A DNA stretch of 64,000 nucleotides from Aurantibacter crassamenti (GCF_016811105.1 NZ_JAFBGM010000001.1:124001-188000); one strand, 5' to 3'; positions 26,700-36,426 are shown, numbered from the stretch's first letter. Numbers and translations are program-made. The notes: generated from the letters alone by a model not told the origin.

Positions 26700-28613
26700 T
26701 TATGCAAGATTTTCAAGCTCTAATGTAGTTTTTTCCCACGACGCCATTAAATTTTCAAGCTCCTTTTTCTTGCGATTATATTTATCGTAAAAATTAGGTT
26801 TTGCTATAGTTGCATCATAATTCATAAGTAAATCATGATCATCATCAGAAATGCTCTTTTCAAATTCAGCAATCTTTTTTTCAAGTGAACTAAGTTTGTT
26901 CTTAATCGATTTTATCTTTTTCTGATCTTTGAAGCTATTCTGCCCTTTATCTGAAACAACTTTTGCCTTCTGAACTTCTTGTTTTTTTTCAATAGCCCTA
27001 AAGTTGGCTACTTTTCGTTCATCAAGATAATAATCAATATCACCTAAATATTCTCTTATTTTTCTATCCTTAAATTCATAGACTTTATTAGTTAAGCCTT
27101 GAAGAAAATCTCTATCATGCGAAACAACTATCAAAGTACCCTCAAAATTCTGTAATGCCGTTTTTAAAACGTTCTTTGATTGAATGTCTAAATGGTTTGT
27201 AGGTTCATCCATCACCAAAACATTAAAAGGTTGTAATAGCATTTTAGCCAATGCTAGGCGGTTACGTTCACCACCGGAAAGCACTTTTACGTACTTCTCT
27301 ACTTCTTCACCACGAAACAAAAAAGAGCCAAGAATATCTCTAACTTTACTTCTATTCTTTTCATTGGCGGCATCAATCATGGTATCTAGTATGGTTTTAT
27401 TGCCATCTAAATACTCAGCCTGATTTTGAGCAAAATATCCGATTTGAACATTATGGCCTAATTTCAAATGACCGTCATGCTTTAAATCACCCACCATTAT
27501 TTTGGCTAAAGTTGATTTTCCTTGACCATTCTGCCCAACAAATGCGGTTTTACTATTACGTTCAATAAGTAAATCGATATCTTTCAATACCTGATGATCA
27601 CCATAACTTTTAGACAAGTTTTCAATTTCCGTAACAACCTTACCAGGCACCACTGAAATAGGAAAACGAAGATTCATAGCAGCATTATCATCTTGATCAA
27701 CTTCAATACGTTCCATCTTATCCAATTTCTTGATAAGCGACTGCGCCATTGATGCTTTTGATGATTTTGCTCTAAATTTCTCAATTAAACGTTCAGCTTG
27801 TTGAATTTCTTTCTCTTGATTCTTTAAGGCATTCATCTGTTGTTGTTTGATTTCTCCACGTAATGTCAAGAACTCAGAGTATGCCTTATTATAATCATAA
27901 ATACGTCCCAAAGAGATTTCAATGGTACGGTTGGTTACATTATCAAGAAACATTTTATCGTGCGAAACGATAACTACAGCTCCGGTATGACCTTTTAAAA
28001 ACTGTTCTAACCAGATAATAGATTCAATATCTAAGTGGTTCGTAGGCTCATCTAACAAAAGCACCTCATTACTTTGAAGCAACAATTTTGCCAATTCAAT
28101 ACGCATACGCCAACCACCTGAAAAGGTATCGGTCTTTTTATCAAAATCTTCACGCTTAAAGCCTAAACCTTGTAGAATTTTCTCGGTATCACCTTGATAA
28201 TTATAGCCGCCAACAATTTCAAACCTATGAGTTAAATCACTCAAATCTATCATCAGCTGATTATAAGACTCTGACTCATAATCAGTTCGTTCAACAAGTT
28301 GTTGATTAATATGTTCTAATTGAGCCTCTAATGTCTTAATCTCTTCAAATGCCTGATACGCTTCTTCAAGAACAGTGCGCCCTACAACAAAATCAATATC
28401 TTGCTTTAAAAAACCAATATTGGTGTTTTTTTCAATTGCTATAGTACCTGTATCATACGCCATTTCTTTTGATAGCAATTTTAACAGAGTTGATTTCCCT
28501 GCACCATTTTTACCAATAAGACCTACTCGATCACCACCATTCAAACGAAATGATATTTCTTCAAATAAGTATTCGCCGCCAAAAGAGACTGAAAGATTGT
28601 GTACGTTTAACAT
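26700..28613 (-). CDS. ABC-F family ribosome-associated ATPase
   Basis: This 637-aa cytosolic protein has two ABC domains on one chain and no membrane segment. Walker A motifs are GKNGAGKST (first) and GQNGQGKST (second); signatures are FSGGWRMRIELAK and LSGGERNRLALAK; Walker B motifs are LLLDEPTNHLD and LVMDEPTNHLD. The inter-domain linker is helical and rich in Lys, Glu and Gln (about 240-300), and the C-terminus is a coiled coil (about 550-637). This is the Uup/YfmR-like layout. Members act on stalled ribosomes; antibiotic resistance cannot be inferred. Confidence 0.93.
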   Translation of the reverse strand: MLNVHNLSVSFGGEYLFEEISFRLNGGDRVGLIGKNGAGKSTLLKLLSKEMAYDTGTIAIEKNTNIGFLKQDIDFVVGRTVLEEAYQAFEEIKTLEAQLEHINQQLVERTDYESESYNQLMIDLSDLTHRFEIVGGYNYQGDTEKILQGLGFKREDFDKKTDTFSGGWRMRIELAKLLLQSNEVLLLDEPTNHLDIESIIWLEQFLKGHTGAVVIVSHDKMFLDNVTNRTIEISLGRIYDYNKAYSEFLTLRGEIKQQQMNALKNQEKEIQQAERLIEKFRAKSSKASMAQSLIKKLDKMERIEVDQDDNAAMNLRFPISVVPGKVVTEIENLSKSYGDHQVLKDIDLLIERNSKTAFVGQNGQGKSTLAKIMVGDLKHDGHLKLGHNVQIGYFAQNQAEYLDGNKTILDTMIDAANEKNRSKVRDILGSFLFRGEEVEKYVKVLSGGERNRLALAKMLLQPFNVLVMDEPTNHLDIQSKNVLKTALQNFEGTLIVVSHDRDFLQGLTNKVYEFKDRKIREYLGDIDYYLDERKVANFRAIEKKQEVQKAKVVSDKGQNSFKDQKKIKSIKNKLSSLEKKIAEFEKSISDDDHDLLMNYDATIAKPNFYDKYNRKKKELENLMASWEKTTLELENLA

Positions 28614-28753
28614 AGAATTGCGATCAAGCTATTTGATTATTATTGATTAAATTTTGTGCTAAAATTTTGCTTTTTCACATCTATATAGTGTATTCTATTA
28701 AAAATACGAGGTATAAATAAGACCGATTACAGAATTGAATTATACAATGGTCA

Positions 28754-28787
28754 TTGCTACCAATAAAAAGGCAAAATAGTATCTTTG
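28754..28787 (+). promoter_or_regulatory. Promoter for the DUF983 gene
   Basis: A perfect -7 box TATCTTTG at 28780-28787 and a TTG at 28754-28756 (23-nt spacer) match the Bacteroidota consensus. The start of transcription would fall only some 10 nt before ATG 28804, so the leader is very short. Confidence 0.6.
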
Positions 28788-28803
28788 TGAAAAGATTTTG
28801 CAA

Positions 28804-29187
28804 ATGTTAAAAAAAGGATCGAAAGCGTACAGCATTTTAACAGGAAGTTGTCCTAAATGTCATGAAGAAAGCATGTATAAGGATAAAAACCCTTATCATA
28901 TGTCTAATATTTTTGAAATGCATGAAAGATGTTCACATTGCAATACAAAATATAAGATTGAGCCTTCTTTCTTTTTTGGAGCTATGTATGTAAGTTATAG
29001 TGTTGGAATTGCTTTTGCTGTAGCCGCTTTTGTGATTTCTTATTTTGTTTTCAAGGCTTCTTTAATTGGTATCTTTATTTCAATTATTGCAACGCTAATT
29101 GCCTTTATGCCATTTATAATTCGAATCTCACGTAATATTTGGATTAATTTTTTCATTCATTACAATCCGCAGGCACTAAAAAATTAA
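28804..29187 (+). CDS. DUF983 membrane protein with zinc-ribbon-like cysteines
   Basis: I choose ATG 28804 (127 aa) over the in-frame TTG 6 bp upstream, given the promoter just before it. The product carries CPKC and CSHC pairs (about residues 18-50), followed by the family motif PSFFFGAMYVSYSVG and two membrane helices (about 62-110). DUF983 proteins are small membrane proteins of unknown role. The stop overlaps the stop of the convergent FAD oxidoreductase by 4 bp. Confidence 0.88.
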   Translation: MLKKGSKAYSILTGSCPKCHEESMYKDKNPYHMSNIFEMHERCSHCNTKYKIEPSFFFGAMYVSYSVGIAFAVAAFVISYFVFKASLIGIFISIIATLIAFMPFIIRISRNIWINFFIHYNPQALKN

Positions 29188-30239
29188 TTTTTTAAATATT
29201 TAACTTTAAATCGGTCGATGTTAATTTCAGCATCAAGCTGTTTTTCTTGTTCAATAAATTCATAAAGCATTTTTGAAACAAACGGGCCAATCATCACTCC
29301 CCTAGAGCCAAATCCATTTAAAACATATAAATTTTGATGTTCTGGGTGTCTGCCAACCAAAGGGCGTCTATCAGTAACCGTTGGGCGAATACCAGCAACA
29401 TGATCTACAACAGTATAGTCACATTTCAAAAATGTATTCAATTTTTCTAAAAGTTCACGTTTAGCATCCGCTGTTGGTAGGTTTGTTTTGTCTTTCCATT
29501 TATAGGTTGCCCCAACTCTATACAAATCATTACCAATCGGAATAATAAATATAGATGACTTTACAGCACGTGTTTCTTTTAAATCAGGCGCTTTAATGGT
29601 AAGTAGTTCACCTTTTGTACCCGTTAATGGTAAATAATTAAAATAAGGATTGTTGTGAAGACCGAAACCTTCTGCAAAAACTATATGTTTTGCAGAAATT
29701 CCTTTATATGAAATACTATTCTCTGAAAAAGTAAGCTGATTATAATCAAAAGTCTCGTTTTCAAACTTACCTTTTTCAATTAAATCATTTTTATAAACGT
29801 CTAATAGTAGTTTTGTATTGATTCTTCCAGTATTTATAACCTCCCCAAATCCAAATGGAGCGTCAATTTTCGGGTTATTATTCTGGATTATTTCTGTGGA
29901 TAAAAACTGTTGCATTCCGTTTTTATCACAAGCTTCAAACCAAAGGTTTTGCTCTTCAATGGATGCAAATCTTCTAACAACTGATAGTTTTTCGTCTAGT
30001 TCAACATTTAGCCTTTTTTCGATTTTCGAGTAAAACGGAACCACCATTTGCATTTGCTCAAGTGCTTTCCATGTTAATGAAAATCTTTTCAAAATTACCG
30101 GATTGTACATGCCAGCGGCAACTTGAGAAGAAGTCTGCGAAGCGTCAGAAATGACCTGAAATGATTTACCATTTTTCTCTAAGGTTTCACAAAAAGTAAC
30201 TCCCGCTAAACCCAAACCAACTACCAAATAATCTACCAT
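29184..30239 (-). CDS. FAD-dependent oxidoreductase (DAO family)
   Basis: The 351-aa protein starts with an FAD-binding Rossmann fold (YLVVGLGLAGVTFCETLEK) and ends with the DAO-type motif GVMIGPFVSKMLYEF preceded by NGFGSRG. The middle has the substrate-domain segment VDHVAGIRPTVTDRRPLVGRHP, as in glycine/D-amino-acid oxidases, ThiO and the MnmC oxidase part. No signal peptide. The substrate is probably an amine or D-amino acid but cannot be fixed. A strong terminator lies between its start and gldN. Confidence 0.87.
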   Translation of the reverse strand: MVDYLVVGLGLAGVTFCETLEKNGKSFQVISDASQTSSQVAAGMYNPVILKRFSLTWKALEQMQMVVPFYSKIEKRLNVELDEKLSVVRRFASIEEQNLWFEACDKNGMQQFLSTEIIQNNNPKIDAPFGFGEVINTGRINTKLLLDVYKNDLIEKGKFENETFDYNQLTFSENSISYKGISAKHIVFAEGFGLHNNPYFNYLPLTGTKGELLTIKAPDLKETRAVKSSIFIIPIGNDLYRVGATYKWKDKTNLPTADAKRELLEKLNTFLKCDYTVVDHVAGIRPTVTDRRPLVGRHPEHQNLYVLNGFGSRGVMIGPFVSKMLYEFIEQEKQLDAEINIDRFKVKYLKN

Positions 30240-30278
30240 TTTACAAAGTTAGCTATTGTTGCTGGCATTGTTGAAATG

Positions 30279-30310
30279 AAAAAGCCCCAACATTGCTGTT
30301 GGGGCTTTTA
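30279..30310 (-). terminator. Terminator after gldN
   Basis: AAAGCCCCAACA and its complement form a 12-bp stem around a short loop, with T tracts on both sides, so it may work in both directions. It ends the gldKLMN transcript. Confidence 0.92.
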
Positions 30311-30338
30311 AATCTATTGAATTGGAATAAATTCTGTC

Positions 30339-31241
30339 TTAATAAGACCACATATCTTGTTCCCTGTCTCTAATGGCTTCTTTAATTCGTTTAGCCTCTA
30401 ATAACTGAAACAATGCATTATCAGATATATAATCATTGACCTTACGATCACCATGAACATTATCTTCTCTATAAATAACTCCACTAAATCTTCGAGAATT
30501 CAACAGTGCATCATAAGAAATAGGTTGCGCTGAATTACGTTGGTTGAAAACTTTAGCTTCATGTAAAATCTGCCTGGCACTTGGGTACCATACCCAAAAA
30601 AGTTCAACCAAAGACTCACCCGGAGCCATAGAGTCATCATCTATAAAGTTAACGTCTGGTGCAACCGGTGCAATACCTAATAAACGGTATTTTAATTCAC
30701 CTTGTCGCTTATCAAAATACCACATACCTTTAATACGATATTCTTCAATATCTGCAGCTGTAAGATCACGCTCGTTAACAAACTCTCTTGAAAGTTCTTC
30801 ACCAGCATTGATTTGCTCATAACCAAGATCAGTAGTATCTACTTTTCTTAAGGTAGCTTGCAAATCAGAGAATTTTCTTTTCTCAGTAAAATATGAATCT
30901 ACATAAACATCTTGAAGTTTTCCGTTCTTGATATTTTTAATAAATACATCATACAAAGATCTTCTATCTGCACCTATATCAATAGTATCGATAGGGTAAT
31001 ACATTGGAAAATTGACACGTTCATCAAGGTCAATAGTCTCCCATGTAGTTTTAGACCATAGAATATCTCTATCATCTACATAACCATATTCAAGTGGAGT
31101 ATCATTATCTAAAGCTTTTTGAGCTTCAGTTTTAATTCCAATCTCTTCTGGCTTTTTAGCGTTCAATAAGTTCGCTTGAGCCATCATAGATGCGGGCAAT
31201 ATGGTAACGGCCCCGATCAATAAAACATTTTTCCAATTCAT
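30339..31241 (-). CDS. gldN: T9SS periplasmic protein GldN
   Basis: The 300-aa protein has a signal peptide (MNWKNVLLIGAVTILPASMMAQ) and the GldN/PorN signature: PLEYGYVDDRDILWSKTTWE, INFPMYYPID-like VNFPMYYPID, IEEYRIKGMWYFDKRQGEL and LFWVWYPSARQILHEA. GldN forms the periplasmic ring with GldK beneath the outer membrane and couples it to the GldLM motor. It is last in the gldK-L-M-N order. A hairpin sits in the 60-bp gap to gldM. Confidence 0.96.
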   Translation of the reverse strand: MNWKNVLLIGAVTILPASMMAQANLLNAKKPEEIGIKTEAQKALDNDTPLEYGYVDDRDILWSKTTWETIDLDERVNFPMYYPIDTIDIGADRRSLYDVFIKNIKNGKLQDVYVDSYFTEKRKFSDLQATLRKVDTTDLGYEQINAGEELSREFVNERDLTAADIEEYRIKGMWYFDKRQGELKYRLLGIAPVAPDVNFIDDDSMAPGESLVELFWVWYPSARQILHEAKVFNQRNSAQPISYDALLNSRRFSGVIYREDNVHGDRKVNDYISDNALFQLLEAKRIKEAIRDREQDMWSY

Positions 31242-31262
31242 GTCTGTTTGACTTTAAAATAA

Positions 31263-31287
31263 CCGGACAACCGATAAGATTGTCCGG
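31263..31287 (-). other. Intercistronic hairpin between gldM and gldN
   Basis: CCGGACAA and TTGTCCGG form an 8-bp GC-rich stem with a 9-nt loop. The following TTATTTT tract is weak, so partial termination or an mRNA-stability element is more likely than full termination. It could set the GldN to GldM ratio (inference). Confidence 0.6.
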
Positions 31288-31301
31288 AATTCAATTAATT
31301 A

Positions 31302-32861
31302 TTAGTTTGTAATCTCCACAACTACTGGAGATACTTTTTTCAATTTATAACTCTTGTTATTTGTAATATAAGCGTTGATGTCAAAGATTTGAACAGCGTC
31401 ACCTCTTTTAGCTCTCTTAAGAGCAGACTTAGCTCTAGCATCTAATTTACCACCGTTTACAGCAACTGTAGGCTGACCAGGTACTTTCAATTTAAATCCG
31501 CTTACTGCAAGATTCAAATCAAAATCGAAATCTTCTAGCATTGCACCAATGGTAGCAACTTCTAAGTTCTTTCTTGGCATTTTAATGCTACCCGCTTCAC
31601 CTCTAACAGAACCAGAAGGTCTTGGTATATCTTTAATTCTGAACTCAGATTTAGAAGATATTGATTGACCATCAGGTAAAGTACCAGAAGCAGTAATAGT
31701 AACTGTTCTACCTGTACCAGGATTCATGATATACTTACTACCATTACTCTGTTTTAAACCAGGTGCAGAAGCACGTACTTTGTTATTAGGTATACCAGGT
31801 ATTGAAATTGACATAGGGTTAGCTACACCACGGTAAACAACATTCATTTTATCAGCAGCAATTAAAGCTGCGTTAGGCTTAGAAATAGTTGCAAATGAAT
31901 TTTTCACTGGCACTTCAATCTCATCACCATCTTGCTTAAAGAATAATTTACCTGCTACTTCATGATCACCAGCATTACCAGAACCAATTAGCATTTTAAT
32001 ACCACCAGCTTCAATCTTATAATCTTTTCCTTCAGAAAGTTTTCTACCGTCTAAAGTCAATTCAGCTCTTACTGGTGTAGATGAATTATCAGTTTTACTA
32101 ATGATAATTTTACCATCATACTTTTCTCCAGTATAGTAAGCAGACTTGCTTGCCATAAGAGATGTCGCAAAGTTCTTTAATGAAACTTGTTCAGTTAACT
32201 CACCTGCTAACATTGATTTTAAAGCATCTTCTTCAGTAGCCTTAACATCTGCTTGAAGCGCAGTTAATTTAGCTAAAGAAGCTACAAGTGGAAAACCTTC
32301 ATAATGATAGTTAATCCAATCTTGCTTAGTTCCATCACGTTTTTCAACTTTACCATTAGCATCACCAGTTTCGAAACGAGTCTTAACTGCTTCTTTAACA
32401 CTAGCAGGTGCAATAGCTGCAACGTTTGTTCGGTAATCATTCAATCTTTTCATGAACTCTTTACCACCTTCTCCAAGTGCATCGCCTTGAAAAAGTTTTT
32501 GATCTAACCAATCAGACTTGTCCATTACAGCGTAATCTTTCGGGTCTTCAACACCTTCCATCATACCTGATTTTAGACTTTCGATATAGTCATAATAGTC
32601 TTTCGACATTTCTTTGATCTTCTGTGCATCTTTGTACAGCTTATCATACTTAGCTGCATCTTCAGATGCTTTAGTACCAAGACTAGCTAAGAAAGTTTCA
32701 TTACTTTCTATGGTCTTAGCGTTAGAAGCTTCCATACGTTCGTTCATAATACCGAACGCCGCGAGAACTTCTTTACTCATATTTAGGGCTAGCATACAAA
32801 TGAATACCAAATACATTAGGTTTACCATTTTCTGCCTTGGTGACTGTTTTCCTCCTGCCAT
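31302..32861 (-). CDS. gldM: T9SS motor protein GldM
   Basis: The 519-aa protein has a short cytoplasmic N-terminus (MAGGKQSPRQKMVNLMYLVF), one membrane helix (about 14-34) and a long periplasmic part made of four domains in known structures. Here the helical D1 is followed by Ig-like segments (e.g. IVYRGVANPMSISIPG-like VVYRGVANPMSISI, then IPRPSGSVRGEAG). Its helix packs in the GldL pentamer; together they turn the proton motive force into movement of the T9SS and gliding machinery. The gap to gldL is 56 bp. Confidence 0.97.
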   Translation of the reverse strand: MAGGKQSPRQKMVNLMYLVFICMLALNMSKEVLAAFGIMNERMEASNAKTIESNETFLASLGTKASEDAAKYDKLYKDAQKIKEMSKDYYDYIESLKSGMMEGVEDPKDYAVMDKSDWLDQKLFQGDALGEGGKEFMKRLNDYRTNVAAIAPASVKEAVKTRFETGDANGKVEKRDGTKQDWINYHYEGFPLVASLAKLTALQADVKATEEDALKSMLAGELTEQVSLKNFATSLMASKSAYYTGEKYDGKIIISKTDNSSTPVRAELTLDGRKLSEGKDYKIEAGGIKMLIGSGNAGDHEVAGKLFFKQDGDEIEVPVKNSFATISKPNAALIAADKMNVVYRGVANPMSISIPGIPNNKVRASAPGLKQSNGSKYIMNPGTGRTVTITASGTLPDGQSISSKSEFRIKDIPRPSGSVRGEAGSIKMPRKNLEVATIGAMLEDFDFDLNLAVSGFKLKVPGQPTVAVNGGKLDARAKSALKRAKRGDAVQIFDINAYITNNKSYKLKKVSPVVVEITN

Positions 32862-32917
32862 GTTTTCTAATTAGTTTTTAATTAATACTAAATTTGGGGT
32901 TATTTAACTAAAACTAA

Positions 32918-33568
32918 TTAGCTTTTGGTCATTGCGCTTAACATACCACCGTATACTCCATTCAATGAAGAAAGGTTAGTAGCTAAAGACTGCATTTGAT
33001 CTTTTAAAGCAGCAGCATTTTGCAATTGCTCTTCATTCACAGATGCTTGTTTGCTAGCACTTTCTAATTGTACTTTATATAAACTATTCAAAGATTCCAT
33101 TTGAGAAGCAGCCTGAACCATTTCATCAGAATATTTTCTAGTAGATTCCATAGCGTCAACTGTAGGAGCAATTCCTTTAGCAGCACCTTCAAAGTTTCTG
33201 ATACTAGATCCTAAACTTTCCATAAGTTGTGCATCAACACCAGCTTCTTTTAATAATTCATCTAATTTACCAGACAATGAAGCTTCTGATTCTTTAATTG
33301 CATTAAGCTCATTACCTCTGTCTTGAGAAGCACCACCAGCTAATTCTGGGTATACTAAAGACCAATCGTACTCATCATCTAAAGGTTCAAATGCACTAAT
33401 AGCAAAAATAAGTGCTTCAGTAATTAAACCTACCGCTAGTAATAAACCACCTGTAAGTGGACCGAACTCCCAGTGTAAGATTTTGAATAATGCACCAATA
33501 ATTACAATCGATGCTCCTAGGCCGTAGGCCATGTTAAATAATTTCTTTGTTGCTTTTGACTGTGCCAT
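32918..33568 (-). CDS. gldL: T9SS motor protein GldL
   Basis: The 216-aa inner-membrane protein has two transmembrane helices near the N-terminus (about 12-28 and 35-58; IVIIGALFKILHWEFGPLTG), including the membrane-embedded Glu (TEALIFAISAFEP) proposed to carry protons. The cytoplasmic tail is helical and rich in Ser, Ala and Gln (about 90-216). It is the stator/ion-conducting part of the GldLM motor. Confidence 0.97.
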   Translation of the reverse strand: MAQSKATKKLFNMAYGLGASIVIIGALFKILHWEFGPLTGGLLLAVGLITEALIFAISAFEPLDDEYDWSLVYPELAGGASQDRGNELNAIKESEASLSGKLDELLKEAGVDAQLMESLGSSIRNFEGAAKGIAPTVDAMESTRKYSDEMVQAASQMESLNSLYKVQLESASKQASVNEEQLQNAAALKDQMQSLATNLSSLNGVYGGMLSAMTKS

Positions 33569-33682
33569 AATTTTTAATTTAATTTAAGTTTAATGTTAAT
33601 AATAAGGATTTGGTTAACTTTTAATACCTCCGATTTTATATACGTTTTAAATCGATGTATTGTATTTAGGATTTTTTATATT

Positions 33683-35038
33683 TTATTGTGTTGAATCTTC
33701 TTCACCCATGTAATCTTGTACAGTTCTAAAACCTACATAACTACGAGCAGAATCAGCGTATTCATAATCTCTTGTACTTACTTGTAAAAAATAAGCAACA
33801 TCTTTCCAAGAACCACCTCGTATAACTTTTCTAGCATTTGCACCGCCACCACCATTTGGGTTCATTGTAGATACATAGTCGTATGAATCTGCATCGTAAC
33901 TTGAATTTGTCCATTCAGAAACATTACCAGCCATGTTGTATAGGTTAAAATCGTTTGGCTCGTAAGATTTAGCTTCTACAGTATATAATGCTGCATCTGC
34001 TGCATAATCACCACGTTGCGGTTTAAAGTTTGCCATATAACAACCCGTATCGCTAATAACATATGGGCCACCCCAAGGATATGTACCACCTTCGATACCA
34101 CCTCTAGCTGCATACTCCCATTCCGCTTCAGTAGGCAATCTAAATTGGTTTACAAATTGTTTACCTTTTTCTTTTTGATCGTCATTCTTGAATTTTGTTC
34201 TCCAGTTACAGAATGCTCTTGCTTGTTCCCAAGAGATTCCAACAACAGGATAATCACTATAAGCATCATGCCAGAAATAATCATTGTGCATTGGCTCATT
34301 GTAAGAGTATTCGAAATCACGAATCCAAACTGTAGTATCAGGATAAACTTCTAACTCTTCGTGTCTGATAAAATCTTTTCTTCTACCGTTTCTAGAACGA
34401 GCAGCAGCTTCGATATCCATCCAGCTATACTTATACTTTAATTTAGTAACGTCAATTGTACGTTGACCATTATAAGACTCCTCTTCAGGAATATATAAAG
34501 AATCCATTATTTCAGTATAGTACTCATCTGGATATTCAGAAGTATCCCAAACTAGATTTTCATCTAAATTCAGACCTCTTCCTTCATAACCAGTTTCGCC
34601 CATACCAGAATAATTATCTAACATGTACTTGTCATATGCAGAAGATTTGGTAGTATCTGCATCTTTAAATGCGTACTCACCGATTCCACCATCTTCTGGA
34701 CCTAAACCAAGCTCATCTGCAAGAATTGCTAATTTAGTTCTAGTAATAGAATCTTTTACCCATTCTACAAACTGACGATATTCGCTGTTTGTGATTTCGG
34801 TGTCATCCATATAGAATGATCGTACGGTAACAGTTTTAGTTGGTGCGTTGAGAACTTTCGCTTGATCTTCTTCACTCTTACCCATAATGAATGACCCCTG
34901 AGGGATCAACTCCATTCCATAAGGTTTCTCCGGATACCAACGCTTTCCTTGAGCTCCGATTAGTTCTCCTTTTGTCTTAGACCCACAACTGGTGAGTAAA
35001 AAGACAAACGCTATAGATGATAACAATAGCTTTTTCAT
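33683..35038 (-). CDS. gldK: T9SS lipoprotein GldK
   Basis: The 451-aa lipoprotein (Cys18 in LLTSC) has an FGE-sulfatase/SUMF1-like domain: MELIPQGSFIMGKSEED, YPVVGISWEQARAFCNWR, FRLPTEAEWEYAARGG, YNMAGNVSEWTNSSYD, VIRGGSWKDVAYFLQ and YVGFRTVQD. GldK forms outer-membrane-linked rings with GldN. It shares the fold with GldJ at 2.9 kb. It heads the KLMN order; 120 bp separate it from the upstream arginase-fold gene, and I saw no perfect promoter there. Confidence 0.96.
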   Translation of the reverse strand: MKKLLLSSIAFVFLLTSCGSKTKGELIGAQGKRWYPEKPYGMELIPQGSFIMGKSEEDQAKVLNAPTKTVTVRSFYMDDTEITNSEYRQFVEWVKDSITRTKLAILADELGLGPEDGGIGEYAFKDADTTKSSAYDKYMLDNYSGMGETGYEGRGLNLDENLVWDTSEYPDEYYTEIMDSLYIPEEESYNGQRTIDVTKLKYKYSWMDIEAAARSRNGRRKDFIRHEELEVYPDTTVWIRDFEYSYNEPMHNDYFWHDAYSDYPVVGISWEQARAFCNWRTKFKNDDQKEKGKQFVNQFRLPTEAEWEYAARGGIEGGTYPWGGPYVISDTGCYMANFKPQRGDYAADAALYTVEAKSYEPNDFNLYNMAGNVSEWTNSSYDADSYDYVSTMNPNGGGGANARKVIRGGSWKDVAYFLQVSTRDYEYADSARSYVGFRTVQDYMGEEDSTQ

Positions 35039-35158
35039 ACTTTAGGTTAATTTCGATTATGGTTAAAAACTGTAAACACAATATTTTTCTACTCACTAAA
35101 ACTGCTTTTTGTGTAAAATATTGTATGGAACACCATGATACTTAAAAAAAAAACTTGA

Positions 35159-36316
35159 TCAATTATACCCTTTCTTATAGGCTTTAAACCAGCGTTCTGG
35201 AATATTTTGATCACATGCATCTAAGTAGTCTTTTTCGGTGCAAGGTAATAACGACATCGTATTCGTTTTAGTATGTGATCCGTAAATAGAAGGTAGTTCT
35301 ATCCACCATCTATTGGTAAGATTACTTTTATAAAAAACTAAATTTTCAATTTCTGTTGGCACATTATATTTAACAAAGTCTTCTTTATTTAGGTAAGGTG
35401 ATTCTTTAACCCTAAAATTATAACCTTCAATAAAGTACCAAATTATCTGTGAAACAAGTTGGTATGACTGCATATTATTATCCATTTCATACACACCAAA
35501 CACATCAACTCGATCACTTAAACCTGCATATCTTGATAAAGCACAAATTTCTCTACCTGTTAAACCATTAGGTGAAAAGTTATCAGACATACCCATTTCA
35601 GATGCTCTAATTGCTCTTGCATCTAAGCTTACCATATTGGCATCACGCAAGGTTGGTTCTGCTACACTAATATCTGCAGTTAGCTCGCCTAGCCTACAAG
35701 CATCGAAAAATAGGCGCTCCATAAGGTCCATTTCTTCTTGTGCATTGAAGTAACTTTGGTATGCTAAATTTGAAAAATTGAATAAATTATTGGGTTTATC
35801 CGTAATAATTTTACTCATATAAGAATGAGAAGATATCAATTCATCATCCATTCCAAAGTCAAATCTACTATCTATAGATACCAGATTTATCATACTTCTT
35901 ATTCCGTCAAAAGCTCTATATGTTGGATAGGTTATATCTTGTGTAGCGCCTATAATAATCGGAATTATATTTTCTTCAAGTAGGCCAGCGACAATTTCTT
36001 TAACCACAAAATAGGTATCTTCTACACTTTCACCCTCTTCAATATCGCCCATATCTACCAAAGTAGAATTCCAATTGCCCATTAATAGCTTATACAATTG
36101 AATACGAATGCCAGTAGTATCTAGCTTTTCTGTTTTCTTTTCAAAGGCATTTCGCGATTCTCTTACACCAACAATTGCCATAGAGGCATTGGCCAAAACA
36201 GGCAAACCTTTTTGCGCTGTATGTACGTAAATATTTTTTCCAATCGATTGTTCAGGTAATAATTCACAGTGTGCCAAAACCTTATCGGCAACCGGAACCA
36301 AAAAATCAAAAGCCAT
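35159..36316 (-). CDS. Arginase/formimidoylglutamase-fold protein lacking canonical metal ligands
   Basis: The 385-aa protein has the layout of the arginase/agmatinase/formimidoylglutamase superfamily but its metal motifs have decayed. The GGDHS position reads GATQDIT, the DAHxD position reads DSRFD, and the SxDxD position reads SLDARAIRAS. Most Mn-binding His and Asp residues are therefore missing. It has no signal peptide and a C-terminus ending WFKAYKKGYN. I recall genes annotated as formimidoylglutamase beside gldK in other flavobacteria, so it may be a retained non-enzymatic protein. It has its own promoter and is followed by gldK on the same strand. Confidence 0.8.
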   Translation of the reverse strand: MAFDFLVPVADKVLAHCELLPEQSIGKNIYVHTAQKGLPVLANASMAIVGVRESRNAFEKKTEKLDTTGIRIQLYKLLMGNWNSTLVDMGDIEEGESVEDTYFVVKEIVAGLLEENIIPIIIGATQDITYPTYRAFDGIRSMINLVSIDSRFDFGMDDELISSHSYMSKIITDKPNNLFNFSNLAYQSYFNAQEEMDLMERLFFDACRLGELTADISVAEPTLRDANMVSLDARAIRASEMGMSDNFSPNGLTGREICALSRYAGLSDRVDVFGVYEMDNNMQSYQLVSQIIWYFIEGYNFRVKESPYLNKEDFVKYNVPTEIENLVFYKSNLTNRWWIELPSIYGSHTKTNTMSLLPCTEKDYLDACDQNIPERWFKAYKKGYN

Positions 36317-36341
36317 GTAGTAGCTGTTTAGTGTTCACTTG

Positions 36342-36372
36342 CAAAGTTATTTGGTTAACATTTACGGAACAA
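36342..36372 (-). promoter_or_regulatory. Promoter for the arginase-fold gene and possibly gldKLMN
   Basis: On the minus strand TTG (36372-36370), a 20-nt spacer and a perfect -7 box TAACTTTG (36349-36342) match the Bacteroidota consensus. The leader to ATG 36316 would be about 20 nt. Confidence 0.7.
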
Positions 36373-36426
36373 CTGTAAAATCGAAATTCTCAAAAGAATA
36401 TTAATTGGGAAAATAAAAGACATAAA

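Noticed and set aside
35159-36316. Active formimidoylglutamase for histidine breakdown
   Set aside because: Metal ligands are missing and no hut genes are nearby.
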